Shown: in pieces, positions 9,461 through 19,999 of the stretch
Numbering within the stretch: the stretch's first letter is position 1
How the letters are laid out: the number at the start of each line of letters is the position of its first letter
Program-made: the position numbers and the translations under genes
Assembly: GCA_905221605.1 (NCBI GenBank)
Contig: CAJNDS010002691.1
Coordinates: 61,001-125,000 of the forward strand
Length of the DNA stretch: 64,000 bases
Direction: 5' to 3'
Origin: Symbiodinium natans
Taxonomy: Eukaryota > Sar > Dinophyceae > Suessiales > Symbiodiniaceae
The notes under the pieces: model-generated
The model's input: the letters and a program-made list of their open reading frames with translations, nothing else
Told to the model about the DNA's origin: nothing
Database searches by the model: none

Positions 9461-12400
9461 TGTTGCTAAATTCAAAAGGGTCTTGGTGAGGGACTTAGCC
9501 CGGAATGCTGTGGGCACATGAATCACCCAAGTCTTCAAGAAAGCCCATTGCGCCATGTAGGCTTGCTCACCGTGATTTTGGCACCCTTCAACAGTCATGG
9601 GATGTGCCAGGATTGACATCCTTTTCTCATCGGTTCCTAAAGTCCCACCAGCCTGCAGGTCGAAGCTCCACGTATCATTGTTCTCAAATCCTCGGCAGCA
9701 GCACGGCCCCCGTGGAAAACACAAAAGACAAAAGGCCAGGGTGCAGGTATGCCATGTCGCGCCACAAGAACAATGCCGGGCGCCAGGCGTGGGCCGGACT
9801 CTGGGCCTCGGTTGGCAGCCCAATTTTCGTTTGCGCGGGGACTTTGCCCAGCACTGCAGCCTTCTCGGATCGGTGCCATGTCCTCCGAAGAGGAGCATCC
9901 GCTGCCCGGCCACAGTTACGCTGTGGCCATAGCGTCTCGCGGGCGCTGGGCCGGGGGGGCGCAGCCGCTCCCAGCGATGAGCCTACCCAGGAGACAAAGG
10001 GACACGAAGGAACAATCCACTCTGGAAACGCCATCCATTGCACTTGTGACAAGTTCCGTGGGACTCGTGGGGCAGCGGGGCAAAAACATGCGTGGGAAGA
10101 AGAGCCCTGCCCTACAGGAGCATAAGGTACGACATCCTACTCCTTACTTCAGAATTTGAGGGGACAAAACTTGTCCTACACATTGGTTTCTTCCCGCCCC
10201 CAACTGGGCGCCTTTGACTCAAGAATTTAAGCCCCCAAGGAAATTAGGAGGGCACATTCTTGACCCAGTGTTTTTTGAAGCAAGGGCCCAATTTAGAACT
10301 CTGCCCCTTAGATTCTTAGCTTCTAGTAGGGCTTTACACAAGCCGCAATCAGAAGAAGGCTGGCCACACTCGAGAGCTCCATATCTTCTTCGTTATCAGA
10401 CATGACGGGGTTCTGGTCACAGTGGCTACTGCGTCCTCCCTAAGGACTAGGTTGCCAGCTCGAATCCCAATTAAGAATGTACTACCAGTGTGAATCTGAG
10501 TCCCCCCTGAAGCCAGAACTGAAACTTGCGCGTTCTGAGCCAGTGCTCGCACTGTACTGGCTGAGGCTCACGTGGGAGGACAGCAACTTGCTATTGTCCC
10601 CTCCACGCATGCTTTTCAGGTCTTGGTTCAGCTCTGCAAACCTGATCTCACACATAAAATTACGATATCGCTCTGCGCATACTCCCTCATAGCATTTCTT
10701 GCGATCTGGTGCCGGCGGTCAGAAAGCAAGCTGAGCCCAAGATGTTTTTCTAGGGCCTCCCCAAAACCCCCCCCCAGCCCAACCCCGCCCCAAACCCAAT
10801 CGACACGCTTGAGAAAACAGTACCCTCCAGAACTGCTGTGCCTGTGAATTGAGGTTTGAACGTGAAGCGCTAGTCCGCACTGCTTTTCCAGAATTCTGGA
10901 GAATCGGCAAAAAAAGGACGCGATGCAGCGGATCACAAGCAGCTGCCGCTGCACAGAAAGCCTTTCCAGCAAAGCCTGTAAGAAGCTCGAGTACCGAAGA
11001 ACGCAGCGTCGTAGAGTTGAAGCAGTGAATACGATTCCAACAGAACGGCGCGGAAATTTTCAATAAACAGCAACAAAACCACAAACGATTTTACTTTGAA
11101 CACTCACCCACTGCAGGACATACTCTAGGTTGCTTTCCAAGTAAACTCTCTGGGATACGCTGGGGTGGGATACGGGTGATGGGCGAGGAGTAGACCGGGC
11201 GAGGAGAAGAGTTCAAAATGTCACAACCACACACGGGGGTGGGGAACTTTACAACCGGGATGCTTCTAACATTTAGGCAGATGGGGTCCCCTGCCCTTGG
11301 GTTCCACAAGGGCAATTGGGGGCACATTCGCTACCATCTTGCTTTTTCAAGCAAATCAGGTTTCCCTAGCAAAGTCTCCTTTTTGAGGAATTGTTAACCA
11401 AACATCTCCGTTTGTGGCTCAGGGTTTTGGGGCCCCTTTGGCCTCGCCTTCAAGTCGAAGCTCCACAGATCATTCAGCCGGCTTCCTCCACCTCACCCAC
11501 GGCCAACGCGCTGTGTTCGCGTTCACAAAAGAAAGGGGACAAAGGGGGGCAACACGAACACAGAGGGGAACCGCAGAGCTTTCTGAGGCCGGTGCCATAA
11601 CCTCCGAAGAGGAGCATCCGCTGCCCGGTCGCAGCTGCGCTGTGGCCAAATCGCTTCATGGGCACCGGGCCGGGCGGCCTCGGCTTCTCCCAGCGCTGAG
11701 CCTGTCCGGGACACCCTTTTCAGGGGTGTTTTTCCTTGGGTTCTGCTCTGCAAACCTGATGTCGCTTGCAACATATACGATATCGCTATGCGCATGCTCC
11801 CGCTTACACCCCCCACCCCCTCTCACCCCAAACCCAGTCGACACGATTCGGCGGCTTGAGAAACAACCATACAAGACTACAAGACTGCTGTGCCTCTGCA
11901 TTGGAAAGGTTTGACCGTGAAGCGCAATAACCAAGTCTTCACTTTGCTTTTCCAGTATGTTCCAGCGCAGGGCTATGGCGATAGTTCTTCGTCTCTAAAG
12001 GAATGAGCATATTGAACGCACTGCAGCGGATCTCGTGCAGCTACAGCTGCACGGGAAACCCCTTCCAGGGATTGAGCGACCCCAGCACCTCGCCTGCAGG
12101 TCGAAGCTCCACAGATCATCCAGCACGCTGTTGGCAGGTTCTCCACCTCGCCCCCCCCCCCCCCCCCCTACAGAGTTGCCCCAACGCCTTAAGCAGCTGT
12201 GCAGATTGCAGACCGCACTCCTTTGCAGGAACCACTGCCGAAGCTTCTGAGGCCGCCACTGTCGCCTCCGAAGAGGAGCATCTCACGTCCGAAGAGGCCG
12301 GTGGCCACAGCTACAGTGTGGCCAAACCGCTTCATGGGCGCTGGGCCGGGCGGCCGCAACCGCTCCCAGCGATGAGCCTGTCCAAGACACGAAGGAACAA

Positions 12401-15045
12401 CCCACTCCCCCAGCCAGTTCAAACGATGCTGGGAATCGAAAAGCCAGGGTTCCAGTGCACATGCGGCAAGTTCCATGTGACTTGCTAGTGGGGCAAAAAA
12501 AAAGCCGTGAATCGGCATCTTTTGGCTCACCCCCCAGGACAACAAAAAACTCTGCTCCCTCCACGCATCTCTTTCTTTCCGTGCTTTGGGCTTGGCTCTG
12601 CAAGCCTTATCTCTTCTGTCACAATTTTGCGACATCTCTACATGCATTCTCCCTCATAGCATCTCTTGCAGTCCGGTGCCGGCAGTCAGAAAGCAAGCTG
12701 AGCCCAAGGTGTTTGAGATCCCAGCACCAGCTTCGCCACCCCCCCCCCCCCGCCCCCCCGCCCCGATCGATACGCTTCGGGTGCTTGAGCACACATCACC
12801 CTCCAAGACTGCTACGCCAGTCGGATGTCTGAGCAACCCACGCACCTCGCCTGCAGGTCGAAGCTCCACAGATCATCCAGCACGTCTTGTCCGCCTCGGA
12901 AAAGCTCAGCCCCCCCCCCCCCCCGGGGATCTAGGCACGTGCGCACGGCTTGTTCTTCCATGGTTCAGGGTTTAGGCTTGGTGGCGTGCGTTTGTTAGGG
13001 TTGTTGTCTAATGTCTAGGGTTGAAACCCTAGACCACAATTTTTGTGTCCGGAGTTGTATTTCTGTTGTGCAGGGTTGTTGCCTTTTTTATGGGTTGATT
13101 TTGACTGTTTTGGGTTGCTTTTTGCTATCTAGGTGTAGGGTTGATTGTGCTTGTCTAGGCTTTGTCTATGGTTGCGTTTTTGTTGCCACAGTTCTGTTCT
13201 TGTCAGGAATGTTTTGTTGTGTCTAGGCTTGTCTAGGATTGCTTTTTGTTGTAAAAAGTTGTTTGTGGTTGTCTGGGGCAGATTGTTTCCAGGGAAGATG
13301 CGTTCTTGTCTAGGGTCGCTTTTGTGTTTCAAGATTGTTTTGTGTTGTCTAGGGTTGTTGTTTCTTCTCTAGGGTTGTTTTTTGTTGTCCAGGGTTGATG
13401 TTTGTTGTCTTGGGTGTTTTTTGTTGTCTTAGGGTTTTTAGTCGTCGCCAAGGGTCGTTCTTCTGTCTTCTATGGTTGTTTCCGTTGTCTAGCTTGTTAT
13501 TATTGTCTGGTCAGTCTGTATAGTGTTGATCTTTGTCTGTACTTGTTTTCTTGTCTAGGGCGTCTAGAGCTGCTGTTTTGCTGTCTCCCCCCACGGCAGC
13601 TGCTGAAGCTTCTCAGGTCGCCGCCATAACCTCCGAAGAGGAGCAGCCGCTGCCCGGCCACGGCCGCGCTGTGGTGTTGTCGTTTCGCGGGCGCTGGGCC
13701 GGGGGGCAGCAGCCGCTCCCAGCGATGAGCCTGCCCAGAGAAACAACTTCAAGGAAGCAACCCTCACTCACTCCCAGCCACAGTTTCAGTGACGCTTTTG
13801 GAAAAGAGGGAGAGAGGGAGAGAGAGAGAGACGGATAGTGCCAGGGTTCGATTATGTCCCATTGCATTTGTGGCAACAAGTTCCATGTGTCTTCATGGTG
13901 GGAGGCAAAAACCCGTACAGGTCGACACGCTTCAGTTGCTTTAGAGGACATACAGGTTACAAGAAGTTGCGGAGGTCTGAACGTGCAGCACAGGTCCAGT
14001 ATGTTCCAGCGCAGGGCTATGGCGATGATTCTTCGTCTCTGGAGAATACAGAACGCAATGCGCGGATCTCTTGCAGCTACCGCTGCACGGACGCCCTTCC
14101 AGGGATTGAGCGACCCCAACACCAGGGCCTTGCCTGCAGGTCGAAGCTCCACAGATCATCCAGCAAGTCTTCTCCGCCTCGGCGAGGCGGCGAGACTGAG
14201 CTCCACTGAGCTCCATGGACTCCACTGCCTACTTCCACCGCTGCGGAAACTTTGCTTCTCTCAGGCCGGCGCGACCTCCGAAGAGGAGCATCCGCCACCC
14301 GGCCATGGCCGCAGTGTGGGCTTGGCGCGCCGCGGGTGCCGGGCCAGGCGGCCGCAGCTGCTCCCAGTGATGAGCCTGGCGGGAATAACTTCCGGGGCTG
14401 TTCGATTCTTGAAGGTGGTTCGGCTCTAGTACGGGTTGTGGAGGTTCGCAGCTTGCTGTATTGGCCAATGCCTTGCAGCCACCCGCCCTTCACCCTAGAA
14501 CCAGGTGGTTGGTAAAATCGAGAACCGCCCTATATCACACGGAATGCAGCAGAACTTTTGCTACCGCCAAACAGACGCCTTTCCCAGCGAAGCCTCTGAC
14601 AAGCGCAGAAGCACGAATGCCGAAGAATGCAGAGGCGCGGAGAAGCCAAAGAGTCCACAGTTCGATTCGCATTCAGAACGGTGGCGGGAACAGCACATAA
14701 CTCTCCAGCGACCAAGCTGCAAAGAAGCAATGGGCTTGAAAGGTTGAAACGGGCCCTGAACGTTTTTACGAGGGCAGTCGAGTCGCATCGGGCAAAGAAC
14801 GCCACTCGGCTGACCCTCCTCGCCTCCAGGTCGAAGCTCCAGAGATCACCCAGCAGGTCTGCTCCACCTCGGCAGCTGCTTAAAAAGAGGGGCTTTGACC
14901 GAAAAAAAACCACCCGAGTTGCGGGAAACTTCTTAGGCCGGCACGGCCTCCAAAGACGAACATCCGCCGCCCGGCAGCTCCAGCGCAGTGGCCATGTCTC
15001 CCCGCAGGAACCGGGCCGGGGGGCTGCAGCTGCTCCCAGTGACGA
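9446..15045 (-). CDS. Kelch-repeat beta-propeller protein, six exon modules
   Basis: Six diverged copies of a Kelch blade lie on the minus strand, each split over exons. Exon A encodes WERLRPPGPAPxxRxGHS..MLLFGG at about 14930-15045, 14265-14380, 13610-13730, 12259-12373, 11584-11703 and 9868-9992. Exon B encodes DLLDDLWSFDLQAR at about 14821-14860, 14131-14170, 12849-12890, 12091-12130, 11441-11480 and 9649-9690. A third short exon (TWNLLPQMQWDII-like) is visible near 13855-13905, 12430-12480 and 10030-10065. The final frame runs open from exon B of the last unit to TAG at 9446. Kelch propellers are protein-interaction scaffolds of six or seven blades, so six units here is nearly a full propeller, but the true 5' end upstream of 15.05 kb was not found. 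Exact splice sites are not fixed. Some copies have lost residues (for example QHHS for GHS in unit 4). Confidence 0.75.
12985..13560. repeat. GTTGTCTAGGGTT minisatellite inside the Kelch gene
   Basis: This is a T/G-rich stretch of 20-25 bp degenerate units (tagggttg, tttgttgtc) filling the intron between Kelch units 4 and 3. It accounts for the double spacing (about 1.35 kb instead of 0.66 kb) between these two modules, as if a module had been lost or overwritten. Confidence 0.75.
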
Positions 15046-15315
15046 TCCTGCTGCATAGGGCTGACATTTCTCCAGGAGACGTGTCGAGTGGCATGCTGAA
15101 TTGCTTGGGCTCACCCTACGAGCTTTTGGATGCCCAGTGCTCTGGGTCCTACCCCCTCTCCAACCCCAGGTGGCAAACTAAGAGTCAGCGACGTCGGAAG
15201 AGACCAGGCGATTCCTCAAAGTTACATTAACAACATTGTCTCCTTTCGGAGCACCCATTGGATCCCACATTCTTCTCGCGAGGGCTGGGAGCATGTCAGA
15301 GCCCTCTTCTATATG

Positions 15316-15403
15316 CATATTCTCCAAATTAAGGTCCCTTTTTGTTGTACGCATTACGGCACCCTTTATCATAAGGAACCCCAAATAGGGACCCTATAAT
15401 TTA
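15316..15403. mobile_element. Short inverted-repeat element (MITE-like), ~88 bp
   Basis: The ends aaattaaggtccctttttg and caaatagggaccctataatt are imperfect inverted repeats around a 45 bp centre containing gtacgcattacggcaccc. The size, A/T-rich termini and dispersed similarity of the gggaccct words fit a miniature element or its remnant. No target-site duplication is clear. Confidence 0.45.
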
Positions 15404-15409
15404 GAGAGG

Positions 15410-16500
15410 CACCCAGATGAGTGCAACTCTTGAGAGCAAGGGACGGCAGGAGGAAGCCGGACGGCTTGCGCCATGCCCCGAAGGCCGGCAGCGCCGGAAG
15501 GCCTATTGAAAGGGGAAAAAGGTTTCTTTTGCGAGGTTCAGTGTTTTTCTGCAGAGCTTTGAAGATAAACATGCGTAAAGCAGCCCTTGTAAAGATCCAT
15601 GAGATGATGAGACTCTGTGTTGCCATCTTGCTGCCCTTGACGGTTGGCTTCGGGCTATCGTCATTGCCATGAAGATTGTCAGCGCGTAGGTGCTATAGTG
15701 CCTAGGCCGTGGCGGGCACCACAAAGCTTTTAAACCCTTCCTCTGAACGTGGAAAAGAAGCACCAGAAGATTGCACCCTGGAACGGAAGATCGGTGAGGG
15801 TCCAGGAACCCACACGCGCTGGGCTCGGAATCTCTCTCCCTACAGAGCCGAGCCTCACAACTGCCTGAAAAACCCTCTTCTTTGCACCCCTCCTGCCGAG
15901 TTTGGTTTGGGGCTCTTCAAGGCACCTTTGACTTTGGGGCGGAAGCCCTAAGATGAGGCGCAAGATTTTTGGACTCAATCCCTCTCCTCCGTCCCCCCCC
16001 CCCCCCCCCCCCCCCCGCAACAGAAAAAGACTGAAAAATCGGCTGAGCCTCAGCAGGCTGCGGAGCCAGCGCTACGCCACCGGGCAGGGGGCCTGTCGGC
16101 TATTGCAGCTGAGCTTTGCGGATTTTTTAGGGGTTTCGAAAGGTCATGGGCTCGAGAACCTGTGGGTGAGAAGCTTGTTGAGGCTGCAGTGTTCAGTACC
16201 GTGGACATTCGAGTGAGGCACGTCTGTGCTAAAGCCGAGCTCCCCACGGAGCAACGCCTCCGGAAGAGACGACAGGCCTCTTCACAAGCTTAACGGGAAG
16301 CGGTTACTGTACACCCTACAGAGCGCATCTCTTCTCGCAAGGTACACGAGGAACTTCCAAAGGAACTTCCAAAGCGAGGGGGATTTGGACTCTGGCAAAG
16401 GTGGCTCTCACAACCCAAGTTGCGCTTCTCATTCCCATGCCCTCGTCGCCGAGGCTGACACACACACACACACACTCTATCTCTCTCTCTCTCTGCCTCC

Positions 16501-16538
<38 letters not shown>

Positions 16539-17512
16539 CCCTGCCAACATGTGTGCTTCGGACCAATTCGGGCTCTTTGATGCAATTCGGGCTCTTTGAT
16601 TCAAGTTCTCAAAAAGACAGGTAGCCATGAACGCAACTGCAGAAGGCTGATCCACCAGGGCATGCTGATGGATGCTGAGGGTTTGGAGATCCCAAAAGCG
16701 CCGGAGCTTTAGTTTGTTGAGGTTATGAATCACCATTTCGATAAGCATCGACAGGCCCAGTAAGCCCATATGATAATGTCATAATATACGAAATCATAAT
16801 TTTAAAAGCATACCGTAACTGTAAGAAAGACAAAGCGCGACCTTTTCTTCAGCTCTCCCTTCCTCCTTGCCATCGCACATGTGGGGCCTGGGCCGACGTT
16901 CTTGCGCCCAGGGCTCCGCCATATTCAGGAGCATAGGCTCTAGGGGACTTAAGACATGTAAAGAGCTTCCCTCAATTCTCCCCCCCCATTTTTGCGAGTG
17001 CTCATCTTGAGACTTTGGCGGATTGCTGGAGCGACCAAAATATGGCTCAGTTGAAGTGCCTGTTTGTCAGAACTGCGGAGCCTGCACGATGTAATTGGGC
17101 TCGATCTTCGGCATCCTGAAAAAAGTGGGCTTTTTCAGAGGGTTACCCTTGCCAACTGCCTTCTTTGGGCAATCTCCAGAGCCGACATGCGATGAGAACA
17201 CAGAGACTACACAGAGATGCAGTTGCCATGTGCACTTCTGTACTTCTAGCTGGGCTTGTAGTTGGCAACCTGTCCAACTCAAACAGTCTCCACACAGGAC
17301 GGGAGAGCACCAGGAACCAGTGTTGGGTTGGAGCTTTCCCCATGTGAAGAGGGAGGGCTCCCAGCTATCGTAGAACCCACGAAACTCTCAGCATGATGTG
17401 CTTGCAACTCTCACCACGATCGCCGTAGAAATCTACTCTCTGTCTCTCTGTGTCTCTCTTTTTGTTTTTTTTTTCTCTCTCTCTCTCTCCCTCTCTCTGT
17501 CTCTGTCTCTCT

Positions 17513-17556
<44 letters not shown>

Positions 17557-18050
17557 CTCAGTCCTGAGCTGCACAGGGCTGCGCCTTCTTGCTTTTTGTC
17601 AGGGTAAGGCGTCGGGCGCAGGCGCCTCTTACAAGCACGCTTTCCTGCAACCGAGGAAAAACACGTGTAATGCGCGCAAGGCAGTTTCTCCCTGCACTGG
17701 TGTTTGTACAATGTACGTGAGCCCCTTGGGCAGGCAAAGAACGGATCAAACCACTCGTAAATCTGCACTTCGTGCCGATGGATGTGCCAGATGCACCCGT
17801 CTTGCTCTGCCTTGCTGCGTCTTGCTCCGTCTTGAAATACATTGTTAAAACCTGTGTGAAGCACCTTTTGAAGCACTCCAACCTCGAATCAACCGGAACG
17901 TGCACCCTCGAAGGCCCCTGCTTTGCTCGTCGGGCTCGACCTGCTGGACACCTTGATGACCTGCGTCGCTCGACGGGCACTTATGGGGACAAGCACATGT
18001 TGAGAGGGGGCGGGGGAACTTGGGAGACAGTTTCGAAATATGGTTTAAAA
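15410..18050. other. Gene-poor stretch with CT and CA microsatellites
   Basis: It contains poly-C (15994-16016), CA/CT runs (16458-16536) and CT/T runs (17440-17556). Open frames exist but they are S/L-rich or R/E-rich products of the microsatellites. The minus-strand part nearest 18050 is presumably the 3' untranslated region of the trefoil gene. A small plus-strand frame of 33 codons at 15571-15672 with a hydrophobic end is not supported by anything else. Confidence 0.5.
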
Positions 18051-18054
18051 CTGT

Positions 18055-19377
18055 TTAGTTTCGGCCGCCTGCCTGGAACTTCTGCCACGTCCAGCCTCCA
18101 GGCAGGCTCTGCGCATCCTTCTTTCCACTGGCAACAACGCTGTTGGTCGTCATGGAAACGAAGCGGTTGTGCCAGGGGTTGTGCAAAGCGATTACGTGTT
18201 TGTTGGCATGTTTGCCGGCAGGCACGACTGCAAACCTCTGATCGGTCCAGCTGTCGGGGAGCTCGTTGATGGACTTTTTGTCGCTTGCCCTCATGTCCGC
18301 ATTCCCCTTCATCCTCACAAAGCGGTTGTGTGCTGCACTGTGCAATGCAATCAGGCCACCCCCTGCGTCCACCACGGTGAAGGTCTCCCATGTCCATCCT
18401 CTCCGCACGTAGGGTCCGTTAATGGCACTGCGGTCCATGTCCGCCTTGTTGTTCATGCGAAGGAAGCGGTGGTGCTTCCAGCAGTACAGCGCGACCACGG
18501 AGCCAGGCTCCAAGTAGAAGTAGGGCTGGGGGGTATGCACCACGAAGAAGCGCTCCCAGCTTCCTGGAACATTGTTCGCATCTCTGTCCTGGTGATGCGG
18601 CCGTACACGGCCATCTGGATGCATCTGGACGAAGCGGCGTTTGGCTTTGCTGTGGAGCGCAATCTCCCCATTCCCAGCATTCACCGGGGTGAAGCGCTCA
18701 AGATTCCAGTTCGACGGAAGTGTGGCTCTGGCACCACTCATGTCTATATTCGTCTTGCTGTGCATCCTCATGAACCGGTTGTACCGCGCACTGTGCAGCG
18801 CGATCTCCCCATTTCCACCATCCACCACGGTGAAGTACTCACGATCCCAGGAACTTCGCAGGGCCTCGACGTCCATGGTTTTCGTGGAGCCCATGTCCCG
18901 GCTTCCCGCCTTGAGGAAACGCCGGTGCTTCTTGCTGTAGAGGGCAACGCGGGTGCCAGGTGTCAGGACCGGTGGTGGAACAGAGCTCTTTGAGAAGTCT
19001 CGGAGGGCCTTCAGGGCCTTGTCCTTGCTCTTGGAAGACACGAAGGGCAGAGCATTGAGGACCACCGCAAATTGGTCCGCGATGTCCACGAGCTTGAGCC
19101 TCTTCTCCTGGGACTCAAAGGGCCCGAAGCCCATGCGGATGCCCAGCTCCAGGCTGTTGCCCTCCAGTAGACCCTTCAGCTCGAAGTTCACCATGCCCGG
19201 GTGCTTGAAGCTGAAGAGCTGGAAGAGGTTCTTGGCGGAAGTCGACGTCAGCTCTTGGGCCTCTTGGGCCAGAGAAAGCCCAAGGCCTTTCAGCCGCCGA
19301 AGGGCGGCCTCCCCCCGCAGCTCGGAGCTCCGGTTCAGCCGGTTCGGGCCCAGTTCCAGCGAGGCCAAGTAAAGCTC
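18055..19377 (-). CDS. Fascin-like beta-trefoil repeat protein, terminal exon
   Basis: An uninterrupted frame of 440 codons ends in a stop at 18055-18057. It is open at its 5' side up to an acceptor (caagagtag, exon from 19377); the first in-frame ATG is only at 19192-19194, so I read it as the last exon of a longer gene. The first 150 residues are helical and unidentified. Then five repeats follow of the type VALYSKKHRRFLKA..W..EYFTVVDGGNGEIALHS..YNRFMRM, each with a G-x-x-ALH/ALY strand, a K/R-RFL/RFV turn and a W...F-T/A-V-V strand. This is the fascin/actin-crosslinking beta-trefoil pattern, which binds actin or carbohydrates in known relatives. Phase agrees with joining to the exon ending at 20000. 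A 1.3 kb intron-free block is unusual beside neighbours cut into 80-130 bp exons. Confidence 0.8.
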   Translation of the reverse strand, partial: ELYLASLELGPNRLNRSSELRGEAALRRLKGLGLSLAQEAQELTSTSAKNLFQLFSFKHPGMVNFELKGLLEGNSLELGIRMGFGPFESQEKRLKLVDIADQFAVVLNALPFVSSKSKDKALKALRDFSKSSVPPPVLTPGTRVALYSKKHRRFLKAGSRDMGSTKTMDVEALRSSWDREYFTVVDGGNGEIALHSARYNRFMRMHSKTNIDMSGARATLPSNWNLERFTPVNAGNGEIALHSKAKRRFVQMHPDGRVRPHHQDRDANNVPGSWERFFVVHTPQPYFYLEPGSVVALYCWKHHRFLRMNNKADMDRSAINGPYVRRGWTWETFTVVDAGGGLIALHSAAHNRFVRMKGNADMRASDKKSINELPDSWTDQRFAVVPAGKHANKHVIALHNPWHNRFVSMTTNSVVASGKKDAQSLPGGWTWQKFQAGGRN

Positions 19378-19999
19378 CTACTCTTGCTCTCCAAACAAAG
19401 CTCTCTCTCTCTCTCTATTCCTTCTTCCTTCTTCTTCTTCTTCTTCTTTATCTTCTTTATCTTCTTGTCTCTCTCGCCCCCGCCCTCTCGGCTCTCCTCC
19501 ACCGGCTCCTCCCAATCAAAGGCCTCGAAAGGCCGCAGGGCTCTTCTCTGCAAAACAGGGCCCTCGCATCCATGCGGGTTTGGGCCAGGGAGAGAAAAAA
19601 AAACACGGGGGAGGGGCGAGAAAAAGTCAGCGAGCTCCCAGCCTGGCTTTGGTTCCAGGGGCCTTGCTGGACGCTGGCGTTCGTCTCCAGGAACCTCGGT
19701 CTAAGTTTTCCGGGAAAGGGCACCTCTGTTGAGGTACCCCTACAAACCCTAAAGTTTAAAGCTCGCTCTTCCTAACTACCCTTCACAAGCGGCCTGTGCA
19801 GCCTCAAAAAGCCGCGATCAGATCCGGGCCCTGAAATCCGAAGAAAGATCCCCCACGAAAACACTTGACAAGACCCTTGTGGAAAGCAACCCCTGAGCAA
19901 AAGAAAGAAAGACAGCCCTTCGTTAGAACAGAGCCCTCTCCCTTCCTCAAACATGCCAGCAGGAAGCTTCGTCCGGCTCATGGCCTCGCGTGGGTTTGC

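Noticed and set aside
17095-17373. 92-codon plus-strand ATG frame
   Set aside because: No splice signal, domain or repeat support, and it opposes the gene strand.
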